Of a DNA stretch of 64,000 nucleotides, positions 34,163 through 43,371 are shown in pieces. This DNA comes from JBCAXA01 sp038534295. Lineage in GTDB: Bacteria > Pseudomonadota > Gammaproteobacteria > Steroidobacterales > Woeseiaceae. Within the stretch, counting starts at the first letter, position 1. Each line of letters opens with the position of its first letter. The DNA lies in NCBI GenBank assembly GCA_038534295.1, contig JBCAXA010000003.1:310001-374000 (forward strand), written 5' to 3'. The notes beneath the pieces are model-generated. The model searched no databases, was not told the origin of the DNA, and saw only the letters and a program-made list of their open reading frames with translations. A program made the translations under genes and the position numbers.

Positions 34163-37100
34163 GGCGCCGCGCTCTGCGCCGCGCGCGCAGCCAAAAGACG
34201 CGAGAAAGACCGAACCAGCGACGGGTGTGCGTCGATCAAATCCAGAAAATCGACGCGGTCGATCGTCAGCAGCTCGGATGGCTCTTCGGCAACGACCGTT
34301 TGGCTGCGCCGTGCGCCGCGCATCAAGGCGAGCGCACCGAAAGCATCCGACGGTCCGAGACGGGTCTCGCTCCCGTCCGAGCTCGATACGCGCAAGCTGC
34401 CGCGGCAAATCATATAAAAGTGATTGCCGAGTCGGCCTTCGCGCACAATGACATCGCCGGCTTCCGCACTCACGGTCCGAGAGATCTCCGCTAAGAGTCG
34501 TAAGCGGTCCGACGGCAGCGACTGCGTGAGTCCCATCGTCCGCAGAAAGAACACACGCTGCCAGATATCGATGTCGTCGGCGGATTCGCGGTCATCGGCG
34601 AGGGTCCGGGTGGCAAGCGACAGCATTTCACTGCGCGTTATTTCGGCTTTGGCGTCGCTGAGATCGGGTATTCGTTGCGCGAGTCCGCGGAGCCACAAGC
34701 CTCCGCAGCGCGCGTTGCGCGCAATCACGGCATAGATCTGATTGAGCGGAACGCCTATGTCGCCTGGCTGACGTGTCGGATTTGCACCGGTCAGAATGAG
34801 CGATTCCACATCCAGCGCGATGCCGCCGCGGATGAGCAGCAGGTGCTCCTGGTTATCGTCACCAGTGGCAAGCAGGTCGGTGAGATCACCGAGCCGCCAG
34901 CCAGGAAACAAACCGCACTCGAGCAGTGCGGCGACCGCTTGTTCGTCGATCGCCTCGTCGATATCGAGTACGTCGCGCAAGGCGGTCAAGCCGTTCGTGC
35001 CGGTCGTTGCTGTGGTGGGATTGTCGCGCGGTTCGGTGAGCGCAAGAATCCGCGCCCGTTCGGCGCCGCGCAGATACTCGTCCAGCGTTTCGGCTGCGAG
35101 TGCGCGCTGGCGTTTGTCCGGTGACCCGGCGGCCAGATAGATTTGGCGAAACGGAACCGTCGGGTCGCGCAGCGCTAACGCCAGGAACAATCGTTCGAGT
35201 TCATAGTCGGCTTCATTCGCCGCTACGCGCTCGGCGATTCCGCTGCCTTTTTTGGCAAGCGCGGAGAACTGTTCGGCGCGCTCGAGCGCGTCGCTGATCT
35301 CGGAACCGATGACGTCATCGGCCCGTCCTCGCCAGCGACCGGGCCGCGTCGCGGCGACCGCGAGCGCGCGAAATTTAAGCGCAGGGTCGGGAGCGGCCAG
35401 ACATTCGCGTAATGCAGCCTCGGCGGCATTGGTACCGAGATCGCCCAGTACGCCGAGCGCCTGCGCCGACAGTCTGGGCTCTTGTGCGGCCGATCGCAGC
35501 GCCGGTATGGCGGCATCGCCGATGGCGGCGAGTGCAGCACGCGCGAATCGCTCATGCTGATCGCTGGCGAGCCAGTGCGTGCAGGCTTCTGCGAACCGGT
35601 CGTGCGGCCGTTTCATCACGGTTTCCAGAAGCTCGGTCGGTGCAACGTCGAGCAATTGCGGAATCAGGTAGTCGAGCCACGGAATCTCGACCCGGACAAT
35701 CGTCAGCGCGGCGGTAAGCCGATCGTCTTCGTTGTCGCTGGCGGCGAGCGTTTCCACCAAGCCCTTGGTGCTGGCGACACCCTGCCGATCGATGAGCATC
35801 GCGATGGCTTGCGCGCGAGTATTGACCGGCGCGTCCGCGGCCGTCGCCGATAGCGTGTCCGTATCCGTGTTCTCGCCACTCAGGCTTAGTGCCGCGGCGC
35901 GAACTTCATCCGGCTCGTCAGGGCCGAGTCTTGCAATAAAGTCAGTGACTGGCGGTGCGTCGCGATCGTCGCCGAGGGTGCGTACCGCTTGAGCGCGCAA
36001 CCACGGTTCCCAGCCGGGCCAGTTTTGCGCGATCTCGTCGACGACATCGTCGTCCACATAACCACCTAATAGTTCGAGAGCGAGTGCCGTGCGCTCCGGC
36101 AAATCGCTGCGGAGATAGCCGAGCAGCAGCGTTTTCAGGGCCGGGTCCATCGCGACACCGGCGTCTTCGGTCCGATCGAGATGCAGACGCCGCGCATGCA
36201 GTGCGGCAATCAACTCGACCACGTAGCGCGAACGTACGAACCAGAAACCGAACAACAGCAGAACGGCCAGTCCTGCGACGATGTAGGACATGTCCTGCCA
36301 AGCGAGGCCAATTGGTACCAGCGGTACTTGGCCGGTCAGCAGCAAAACGGCGGCGGAAGACAGGATGGTTCCAAGCGGTCGCGAGCTGCCGTTGATCAAC
36401 AGACCAATCCGCGCGCGCAGCTGCTCGTGCAGCGGCATGATCGCGAGTGTCGATACGGTGCGGTGAATGTTTTGCCGAATCAGCCGCTCGCTCGCGACGG
36501 CAAACGTGACGGCCGCAAGGCCTGGTGAGACCAGCGCGATTGCCGCCGCGAGAATCAGAAAGCCGGGGTACAACAGCAGCGAATTGGCGGCGCCGAGTCG
36601 ACTAACGGCGAGTCGGGTAATAACGAGCGTGAATACGATCGCCAGGATGTTGATCGCGATCGCGAGACGGCTGTAGAACAAACCCAGTTCTGCTTCGTTG
36701 TACTGTTCGGCGGCCGCTGCACCAATCTGGTACCTCAGTATCGTCGCAATGGCGGCAACGATGCCGGCCGCGAGAATCAGTACCAGCGCATAGCGATTAC
36801 GGTGAATCGGTTTGGCTTCAGGCGGTCTGGGCTCGCGACGGCGGCGGATGCGACGCGCGCAAAGCCAGGCCGGCAGCAGCGACGCGGCCAACAGTACGGC
36901 GCCGAGAGGGACCAGCGGTGCGACGCCGATGCGCGCCGATGCCTCGGCGGAAAGATAAGCGCCAAAGGTTGCGCCAAAGCCACCGATCGTGCCGATCGTC
37001 GGTGACAGTCGGCGCGCGCTGCGCGAGTCGAGCAAGCCGGCCGACAGCCGACTGTTCTCGCTGCTCAGAACACCTGCGATGCTCGGTAACAGAATTAGCA

Positions 37101-37428
37101 GTCCGCCTGCGGCGATCAACGCCGGGCCTTGTTGCGCGGCAAAAAGACCAATCAGCGCGGCGACAATGAGACCGATTGACCAAGGTGCCAGCCAGCGTGC
37201 TTTCAAATTTGCGCGCGCAAGGCCGTACAACTTGAATACTGGAATTACCAGCGCCTGTCCGAGTAGTATCCCAAGAGGTAGCTTTTCGGGACCTATCTGG
37301 GCAACGAACAGCGTATCGGCGGCGATGCCAATCGCTGTCAATCCGGCAAGCATTAGAAAAAAGAAACTGCCGAGAATAAGAACAAGATGTCCTTCGCCAG
37401 TCCGGATGTTCAGCCACGAAAGACTCAC
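34105..37428 (-). CDS. NTT/MFS-like membrane protein fused to HEAT repeats and a cNMP-binding domain
   Basis: A 1107-residue protein from a GTG start. Residues about 1-410 hold 10-12 transmembrane helices and resemble the nucleotide-transporter (NTT/Npt) branch of the MFS fold. A helical repeat region (about 425-740) with HEAT-like units such as 'FARAALAAIGDAAIPALRSA' follows. Near the C-terminus (about 960-1075) is a cyclic-nucleotide-binding-like domain: 'AGDVIVREGRLGNHFYMICR', 'GPSDAFGALALMRG'. This architecture occurs in other bacteria but is not biochemically characterised. It is divergent from the FHA-hydrolase gene across 65 bases, so the two may share a control region. Confidence 0.85.
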   Translation of the reverse strand: MSLSWLNIRTGEGHLVLILGSFFFLMLAGLTAIGIAADTLFVAQIGPEKLPLGILLGQALVIPVFKLYGLARANLKARWLAPWSIGLIVAALIGLFAAQQGPALIAAGGLLILLPSIAGVLSSENSRLSAGLLDSRSARRLSPTIGTIGGFGATFGAYLSAEASARIGVAPLVPLGAVLLAASLLPAWLCARRIRRRREPRPPEAKPIHRNRYALVLILAAGIVAAIATILRYQIGAAAAEQYNEAELGLFYSRLAIAINILAIVFTLVITRLAVSRLGAANSLLLYPGFLILAAAIALVSPGLAAVTFAVASERLIRQNIHRTVSTLAIMPLHEQLRARIGLLINGSSRPLGTILSSAAVLLLTGQVPLVPIGLAWQDMSYIVAGLAVLLLFGFWFVRSRYVVELIAALHARRLHLDRTEDAGVAMDPALKTLLLGYLRSDLPERTALALELLGGYVDDDVVDEIAQNWPGWEPWLRAQAVRTLGDDRDAPPVTDFIARLGPDEPDEVRAAALSLSGENTDTDTLSATAADAPVNTRAQAIAMLIDRQGVASTKGLVETLAASDNEDDRLTAALTIVRVEIPWLDYLIPQLLDVAPTELLETVMKRPHDRFAEACTHWLASDQHERFARAALAAIGDAAIPALRSAAQEPRLSAQALGVLGDLGTNAAEAALRECLAAPDPALKFRALAVAATRPGRWRGRADDVIGSEISDALERAEQFSALAKKGSGIAERVAANEADYELERLFLALALRDPTVPFRQIYLAAGSPDKRQRALAAETLDEYLRGAERARILALTEPRDNPTTATTGTNGLTALRDVLDIDEAIDEQAVAALLECGLFPGWRLGDLTDLLATGDDNQEHLLLIRGGIALDVESLILTGANPTRQPGDIGVPLNQIYAVIARNARCGGLWLRGLAQRIPDLSDAKAEITRSEMLSLATRTLADDRESADDIDIWQRVFFLRTMGLTQSLPSDRLRLLAEISRTVSAEAGDVIVREGRLGNHFYMICRGSLRVSSSDGSETRLGPSDAFGALALMRGARRSQTVVAEEPSELLTIDRVDFLDLIDAHPSLVRSFSRLLAARAAQSAAPQPGAPSPSNQRNSASASD

Positions 37429-37493
37429 CGCGTCATAGTAGTACGCATGTGCGGCGACTGCTATGTAGCCAGCGCGAGTAATCGAGCGCGACG

Positions 37494-39257
37494 ATGATCG
37501 AAGAACGCGGGTCGCTTATTGTCATGTCGCCTCGCGGCAACGAGCGTGTCTACGCACTCAGTGACGGTACCGTGCTGATCGGTCGCAGCGCCGAATGCGA
37601 CATCATCCTGCGCGATCCACAGGCGTCTCGGAAACACGCCCGGCTCGAAATATCGGCCGAGCAAATTGCCGTCTACGATCTGAATTCGCGGTCCGGCGTA
37701 ACGGTCGACGGTGCCGACATCGAGCAGGCGACGCTCGGCGACGGGTCGGTGATACGTCTCGCCGGCTACGAACTCAAACTCGAATTGCCGAAGCCGGTCG
37801 ATGCCGCGACAGCCGCGGCGGACGAATACATCGAGATCGCCGCGGGACTCGATGAGCCTTCCATTGTCGAGACGGTCAGGCCTGGCGAGGCAACGCTGAC
37901 CCACGCTGGCCTCGATCAGTCGCTGCAAGACACGAGTCACGCCCGTCTGGCTGTGTACGAAGGTGGCGCACCCTACGAAATCGTTTTGACGGCCGACAAG
38001 CTCATCATCGGCCGCGACGAGCAGTGTGACGTGCCGATCACCGATACGTCGTCGTCACGCCAGCACGCGATGCTCGAACGTCACGGCGAGCGCTACGTGT
38101 TGCGCGATCTCGATTCGAAAAACGGCACGTGGATTCGCAATCGACGCATTACCGAAAGCAAGCTGTTCGGTGGCACCAATTTCCGGATTGGTGACACGCT
38201 CTTTGTCTATAAGGCACCGTTCCGCCACGAGGCCTTGACGCTCGACGGTGCGCGTGACCCGGGCTTCGAGGCAGAAGAGCGTATGCCGGTGGTTGTTTTG
38301 CCCGGCATCATGGGGTCCGAGCTGCACGGTTCGGACGGGCTCGTCTGGCCAAACCTCGCCAAGACATTCCGTAATCCCGAGCGTCTCGCGATCGGTGCCG
38401 ATCCGGACATCAAGGTTGGCGGGATCGCCCGCGAGGTCATCGTTATACCGGGACTCATCAAGCTCGAGGCGTACTCACAGCTCGTCTATTTCCTGGAGAA
38501 CAGCCTCGGCTACAAGAGCGGCTACGATTTGCTCGAGTTCGCCTATGACTGGCGCCAAGACAATCGCGATTCGGCGCAAAAGCTGAAGCAGGCCATCGAC
38601 ACGTGGCGCGATGAGGTCATTGGTAGCAACACAAAATTCGTCATTCTGTGCCACAGCATGGGCGCGCTGGTGTCGCGCTATTACCTGACGTGTCTTGGCG
38701 GTGCCGCCAATGTCGAGAAATTTGTCACGATGGGCGGCGCTCATTTCGGCTCACCGTCGATGATTCAGACGCTGCTGCACGGCCCCGACATTTTGCCGTT
38801 GGGGATCGGTCGCAAAGGTTTTCATGAAACGCTGATAACGATGCCGTCGGGTTATCAGCTGATCCCGCCATATCCGGCCGTTTTCGACGCTGATGGCAAC
38901 GCGATCGACATACATGCCGACACGAGTTGGATGAATCCCGACTACCGGCATTTGCTCGAAAGCGGCCGCGAGTTTCATCGGGAGATCGGTACCACGGTGG
39001 GCGTGCCGACGACGTGTATATTTGGCTATGGCGTCAAGACCGTGACAAAAATCGTCGTCCACGAGCGCAACGCCGACGGGTGGAAGAAAGTCCGGATGAT
39101 GCTAAAGCCGGCCGGTGACAACCGAGTACTCGATCAGGACGGATTTCTGCAGGGCGCCGATATTCATCCGGTCCGCCAACAGCACGGTTCGCTGTGGACC
39201 GACAACGACGTCAAGATGAGGCTCAGGATCGAGCTAATGCGCAATGCGGTCCAATAA
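37494..39257 (+). CDS. Double FHA domain fused to LCAT-type alpha/beta hydrolase
   Basis: A 587-residue cytoplasmic-looking protein without a signal peptide. FHA domain 1 (about 8-98) has GR 30-31, S45-x-x-H48 and N64; FHA domain 2 (about 152-240) has GR 173-174, S188-x-x-H191 and N210-G211, all the phosphothreonine-contact residues. From about 262 it is a lecithin:cholesterol acyltransferase-like hydrolase: 'VVLPGIMGSEL' and 'DLLEFAYDWRQDN', then the nucleophile elbow with Ser388 in C-H-S-M-G, and a late His in 'QQHGSLW'. LCAT-like enzymes cleave or transfer acyl chains of phospholipids. Fusion to two FHA domains implies recruitment or control by phosphorylated proteins, plausibly products of the nearby kinase. 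Confidence 0.88.
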   Translation: MIEERGSLIVMSPRGNERVYALSDGTVLIGRSAECDIILRDPQASRKHARLEISAEQIAVYDLNSRSGVTVDGADIEQATLGDGSVIRLAGYELKLELPKPVDAATAAADEYIEIAAGLDEPSIVETVRPGEATLTHAGLDQSLQDTSHARLAVYEGGAPYEIVLTADKLIIGRDEQCDVPITDTSSSRQHAMLERHGERYVLRDLDSKNGTWIRNRRITESKLFGGTNFRIGDTLFVYKAPFRHEALTLDGARDPGFEAEERMPVVVLPGIMGSELHGSDGLVWPNLAKTFRNPERLAIGADPDIKVGGIAREVIVIPGLIKLEAYSQLVYFLENSLGYKSGYDLLEFAYDWRQDNRDSAQKLKQAIDTWRDEVIGSNTKFVILCHSMGALVSRYYLTCLGGAANVEKFVTMGGAHFGSPSMIQTLLHGPDILPLGIGRKGFHETLITMPSGYQLIPPYPAVFDADGNAIDIHADTSWMNPDYRHLLESGREFHREIGTTVGVPTTCIFGYGVKTVTKIVVHERNADGWKKVRMMLKPAGDNRVLDQDGFLQGADIHPVRQQHGSLWTDNDVKMRLRIELMRNAVQ

Positions 39258-39292
39258 GCGGGCGCGACAAACGACAACAAGAGTACAGAACC

Positions 39293-41074
39293 ATGAATAA
39301 GGTCATGACCATCGCTGGGGCACTGGCGGTAATCGGCGGGGGCGCCATGGTCGGTATGTCGCTGACCGGTGGCGGCGGTTCGACTGAGCCCGGCAATTTA
39401 CGCCTGCAGATCGAGACCAAGCCGGCCGTCATGTCGGCCTCTTACAAGGTCCACGCCAACAAGGAGCTCAAGGACGGCCGGTATTGGGTGGCGAAACTGC
39501 TGCTGACCAACGAAGGCCCTGGGCCTGTTGACGACGTCCGCGTCGCCTATCGAATTCCAAACGTCACCGACTGGACCACGCCGCAGCCGTACCCACAGGT
39601 GCTGCCCGAGCAAACGGTCGTCGATTTGTTCTACCCGCGCCTGCCGTCGTCGCTGGCGGAGAAGCTCACAACCAGCACTGAACAAATCGAAATCAAGATT
39701 ACCTACGACGCTGGCGAGGACGAGCGCGAAGAGCTGCGCAAAGTTGACTTCGACCTGCGCGGTCGCAACGACCTGATCTACACGACCATGGACAGCGACG
39801 AGATCGCCAATCTCACCGATGTTTACGAGAACACCGATCTGTTGGCATCGTTCGTGACACCAGAAGATCCAGTCATCAAATACTTCACGCAGCAGCTGCA
39901 GCAAAAGGTGCTCGGCGGCTCGACTGCGGGCGTCAGCAACAGCCAGGAAGAAGTCGTTCGCTTCATGGAGGGTCTTTACAACTACCAGCTGGCGGCAGGC
40001 GTGGTTTACGGCGGTACGCTCGGTCTGCCGGAGAAAATCGGCAACTCCTACAGTGTCGTCCAGAAAGTTCGTATGCCGCGCGAGGTTTTAACCGGCGAAG
40101 CCGGGCTTTGCGTCGAGCTGTCGACGCTGTTCGCGAGCGTTGCGCTGTCGGCAGGCCTCGAACCGGTGATTTTCTTGACGGCGCGGCACGCGTTTCCTGG
40201 GATCAAGCTTGGCGACGGCAGTATTTTGCCGATCGAGGCAACCACGATCGGCGGTGAAGGCATCGGCGGTCGCGGCGATTTCAAAGCCGCCATCGAGGCC
40301 GGCGTGAAGAACGCGAACGCCTTTTACGCGGGCGGCAGCGACGGCATTGGCGCGTCGATCGGGCTGCTCGACATCAGCGCGCTTCACGCGGCGGGTATTC
40401 GGCCGCCGGAGTTGCCCGACGATTCCGGTCTTCGCAAGGACATCGATGACACGTTGACAGCGCTGTTGGCGGGCGCGAAGAGTTCCGGCGGTTCGTCCGG
40501 CGGTTCGAAGAAAAAGACGCGTACGGCCAGCAACACCGGTGGTGGCTCGTCGTCTGGCGGCGGTTCATCCGGCGGCGGTCGATCGTCCGGCGGCGGCGGC
40601 CGTTCGGGCGGTTCTGGAGCGCCGGGCGGTTTTCAGCGCTACCAGCATCCAACCGGCTCATTCTCGCTGGCGCATCCGGCTGGCTGGACACCGCAAAACA
40701 ACCCATTCCCGCAATTTCCGCAGCTGGCGGCCGTTGTGGCGCAGAATCCCGGCGGTTTGGGTCCCGCCGTTGAGGTCTACATGTTCCCGGGCGTCCACCA
40801 CCCCGAAGATGCCCTAGACCAAATCGCTTATGCGATCCAAGGCTACGGCGGCTACATCGACGGCGGCCCGACGGGTTCGGTGAATCTTCGCGGCGTGCAA
40901 TACGCGACGTACAACGGCCAGACCACATTCCCGACCGGCGGTGTTGAGTGGCGCGCTTATTTTCACGACATCGGTGCCGGCACCGTAGCGCTCATTGTTG
41001 CGGCGCCGATGGGTCAATTCGGCGGCTACAACCAGGTGCTCAGCCAGATCGCCGAAACGTTCACGATTCAGTGA
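39293..41074 (+). CDS. Secreted or membrane-anchored transglutaminase-like protein with Ser/Gly linker
   Basis: A 593-residue protein. Residues 5-24 form a hydrophobic anchor or signal followed by a Gly-rich turn. A beta domain (about 35-165) precedes a transglutaminase-like core with 'GEAGLCVELSTLFASVAL' (Cys273), 'TARHAFPG' (His299) and 'LPIEATT' (Glu315), consistent with a Cys-His-acid triad. A low-complexity Ser/Gly linker (about 402-445) leads to a C-terminal beta-rich domain of about 145 residues ('GSFSLAHPAGWTPQN'), resembling PsbP/MOG1-type folds. It is 35 bases after the FHA-hydrolase gene, so in the same operon. It may be a protease or protein-crosslinking enzyme of the envelope. 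Confidence 0.75.
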   Translation: MNKVMTIAGALAVIGGGAMVGMSLTGGGGSTEPGNLRLQIETKPAVMSASYKVHANKELKDGRYWVAKLLLTNEGPGPVDDVRVAYRIPNVTDWTTPQPYPQVLPEQTVVDLFYPRLPSSLAEKLTTSTEQIEIKITYDAGEDEREELRKVDFDLRGRNDLIYTTMDSDEIANLTDVYENTDLLASFVTPEDPVIKYFTQQLQQKVLGGSTAGVSNSQEEVVRFMEGLYNYQLAAGVVYGGTLGLPEKIGNSYSVVQKVRMPREVLTGEAGLCVELSTLFASVALSAGLEPVIFLTARHAFPGIKLGDGSILPIEATTIGGEGIGGRGDFKAAIEAGVKNANAFYAGGSDGIGASIGLLDISALHAAGIRPPELPDDSGLRKDIDDTLTALLAGAKSSGGSSGGSKKKTRTASNTGGGSSSGGGSSGGGRSSGGGGRSGGSGAPGGFQRYQHPTGSFSLAHPAGWTPQNNPFPQFPQLAAVVAQNPGGLGPAVEVYMFPGVHHPEDALDQIAYAIQGYGGYIDGGPTGSVNLRGVQYATYNGQTTFPTGGVEWRAYFHDIGAGTVALIVAAPMGQFGGYNQVLSQIAETFTIQ

Positions 41075-41082
41075 GGCACGAC

Positions 41083-41805
41083 ATGAAGAAGCAAGCAATC
41101 ACTTTCGTACTGCTGTCCCTCACCGCAACGTCATCGCTCGCGCAGGTCGACGCGATCATGCAAGAGGGCGACTTCGTCGTCGACAAGCTGGGCACGGCCG
41201 AGATATCGATCAAGACCACGCTCAATGCGCAGCAGTGGCAGGGCTGGATGCAGGTGTACGGCAACGCGCAGCACGTCCTGAAACGCGACATGAAACACAG
41301 CTTCGCCGCGTATCACGTTGACGGCTTCTCGATGGATCGCAACGACAGCGATCGAGAGTTCACGATCAACATGAATGCGCACGGCACGGCGGTCTACCGC
41401 GGCAACAATCGTTGGGAAATGGATCTCGACAAAGGCGTGCGCGCCCGCAAACTGAACGAACAGCAGTGGCTGGTGCAGATGACCCAAGACGATGGCGGGC
41501 AGCTGCTGCAGCAAGACTTCACCATCAATCTGCCGCCCGAGGTCGAGTCCTCGGACCTGGCCGTCGGTGAGCTTGGCCAAGAGCTGATTCGCTACACGCT
41601 GCCGGTCGAGGCAGCGGCCGCCGGTGGCGGCACGATGCTATACGCCGGCGGTGGTCTGGGCGTGTTCGGTCTCATTTTGCTGGCGGTGGGTCTGACCCGT
41701 CGTGAGCAAGCGGCCGTCCAAACCGTCGGTGCGCCCGCGCAAATTACCGCGGAGGAAGGCGCGGGTGTCGTGCACGACAGCACTGCCGAGCGGCAATCGA
41801 GCTGA
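41083..41805 (+). CDS. Exported protein with C-terminal membrane anchor, unknown function
   Basis: A 240-residue protein: signal peptide over about 1-20 ('ATSSLAQ' at cleavage), a beta-rich central region, a C-terminal transmembrane helix (about 183-204, 'GLGVFGLILLAVGL') with positive residues after it, and a short cytoplasmic tail. It starts eight bases after the transglutaminase-like gene and closes the operon. No family is recognised. Topology suggests a periplasmic domain anchored in the inner membrane, perhaps a partner or substrate of the preceding enzyme. Confidence 0.65.
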   Translation: MKKQAITFVLLSLTATSSLAQVDAIMQEGDFVVDKLGTAEISIKTTLNAQQWQGWMQVYGNAQHVLKRDMKHSFAAYHVDGFSMDRNDSDREFTINMNAHGTAVYRGNNRWEMDLDKGVRARKLNEQQWLVQMTQDDGGQLLQQDFTINLPPEVESSDLAVGELGQELIRYTLPVEAAAAGGGTMLYAGGGLGVFGLILLAVGLTRREQAAVQTVGAPAQITAEEGAGVVHDSTAERQSS

Positions 41806-41823
41806 GCCCGACCGACGCCGACG

Positions 41824-43236
41824 TTAGGTACCGCAGAACGTACGCACCACCCGTTCCGACGGCTCTGGCGCACTGGCGTACGCGTCGAGCCCGGGCTGCA
41901 GCCGATACGGTTCGGCAAGTGCGGCCGCGAGCTCGTTAAAGACCGACAGGTCGCCACCCATGGCGCTCTGTATGGCGCGCTCGATTTGGTGATTGCGCGG
42001 AATAACGATCGGATTGATGCGATTCATCGCTTCACGGATCGCGTATCGGTCAGCGCCGTTCGCGAGAACGCGGACGCGCCAGTTGATTTCCGGCTCACCG
42101 AGTAGCGGCGCGTCGTCATCGACCAGTCGGTCGGCCAGCTGACGAAAGCTCAGCGTGTAGTCGAGCTCCGCCTGCTCGAGCGCTAGGAGCAAGTCGCGAA
42201 TGAGCGTCGCGTCGGCTTCGGTGTCATTCGATTCGAAACCGAGTTTGGACGCCATCCGCCGCCGATAAGCGGGTTCAAACACGCTGTCGAATCGACCCAG
42301 CTCCCACTCAAAGCCGGCCTGGTCGCTGTCAATGCCCAACAAACACTCGGCCAATCGCGCGAGATTCCACTGCACGATCAGCGGCTGCTGGTTATAAGCG
42401 TAGCGCCCGCCGCGGTCGATCGAGCTGAACACTTTGTTGAACCGAAACTCGTCCATGAACGCGCACGGTCCGTAGTCGATCGTCTCGCCGGAAATCGACG
42501 TGTTGTCGGTGTTCATCACCCCGTGGATGAAACCAAGCGCCATCCAGTGCGCGATCAACTCCGCCTGACGATCGACAACGGCGCCAAAAAACGCGCGATA
42601 CGGCTGCTCGGTCTCGCGGGCCTCTGGGTAGTGCCGATCGATCGCGTAGTCGGCCAGCTGCTTCACCGCGTCCGTGTCGCCGCGAAGCGCAAAATATTCG
42701 AAGGTGCCAACGCGAATGTGGCTTGCGGCGACACGCGTCAAAACGCCGCCGGGCTCGACCTCGTGGCGCAGAACGTCTTCGCCGGTACTTACCGCGGCAA
42801 GCGCCCGCGTCGTCGGTACGCCGAATCGGTGCATCGCTTCGCTGACCAGATATTCGCGAATGACCGGTCCCAGCGATGACTTGCCATCACCGCCGCGAGA
42901 AAACGCCGTCGGCCCCGATCCTTTCAGCTGCACATCAAATCGCCGCCCGTCGCTCGCGACAACTTCGCCCAGCAATGCGGCTCGGCCGTCGCCTAATTGT
43001 GGGCTGAGCTGGCCGAACTGGTGGCCCGCATACGCCAACGCAATTGGGTGTGCGCCGGGCAACAGCTCTTTGCCACTGAACAGCGACGCAAGTCGCTCGG
43101 GGTCGGCGGGCAGATCGAGCCCGAGGTAATCCGCCAACGCTTGATTCCAAGCCAGCAACGTCGGCGCTGGCGCTGAATCGGGGCACGTCGTCGCGTAGAA
43201 CCGCTCCGGCAGGTCCTTGTAGGTATTCGTTAGCAT
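41824..43236 (-). CDS. selO: Protein adenylyltransferase SelO (YdiU)
   Basis: A 470-residue pseudokinase-fold AMP transferase. Typical segments are 'YAGHQFGQLSPQLGDGRA', 'DVQLKGSGPTAFSRGGDG', 'REYLVSEAMHRFGVPTTRAL', and 'HGVMNTDNTSISGETIDYGP', which holds the metal-binding and catalytic Asp/Asn residues. SelO transfers AMP from ATP onto Ser/Thr/Tyr hydroxyls of target proteins and protects against oxidative stress. The third residue from the C-terminus is Cys (ending C-G-T), the position of selenocysteine in animal SelO. The start at 43236 fits the usual family length. It is convergent with the FHA/transglutaminase operon, 18 bases apart. Confidence 0.96.
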   Translation of the reverse strand: MLTNTYKDLPERFYATTCPDSAPAPTLLAWNQALADYLGLDLPADPERLASLFSGKELLPGAHPIALAYAGHQFGQLSPQLGDGRAALLGEVVASDGRRFDVQLKGSGPTAFSRGGDGKSSLGPVIREYLVSEAMHRFGVPTTRALAAVSTGEDVLRHEVEPGGVLTRVAASHIRVGTFEYFALRGDTDAVKQLADYAIDRHYPEARETEQPYRAFFGAVVDRQAELIAHWMALGFIHGVMNTDNTSISGETIDYGPCAFMDEFRFNKVFSSIDRGGRYAYNQQPLIVQWNLARLAECLLGIDSDQAGFEWELGRFDSVFEPAYRRRMASKLGFESNDTEADATLIRDLLLALEQAELDYTLSFRQLADRLVDDDAPLLGEPEINWRVRVLANGADRYAIREAMNRINPIVIPRNHQIERAIQSAMGGDLSVFNELAAALAEPYRLQPGLDAYASAPEPSERVVRTFCGT

Positions 43237-43371
43237 CCGCAAAGAGTGGGGGCTAGCCGCGCCAGTTTCCAGCACTCCGGAAGGACGATGCCGGAATAAG
43301 CGCTTGCGTTGGTTAGATCGTTTCGTTATATCCTTCCTGGCTAAGTAAAACAAAATCTTGGGGTCAGTCCG

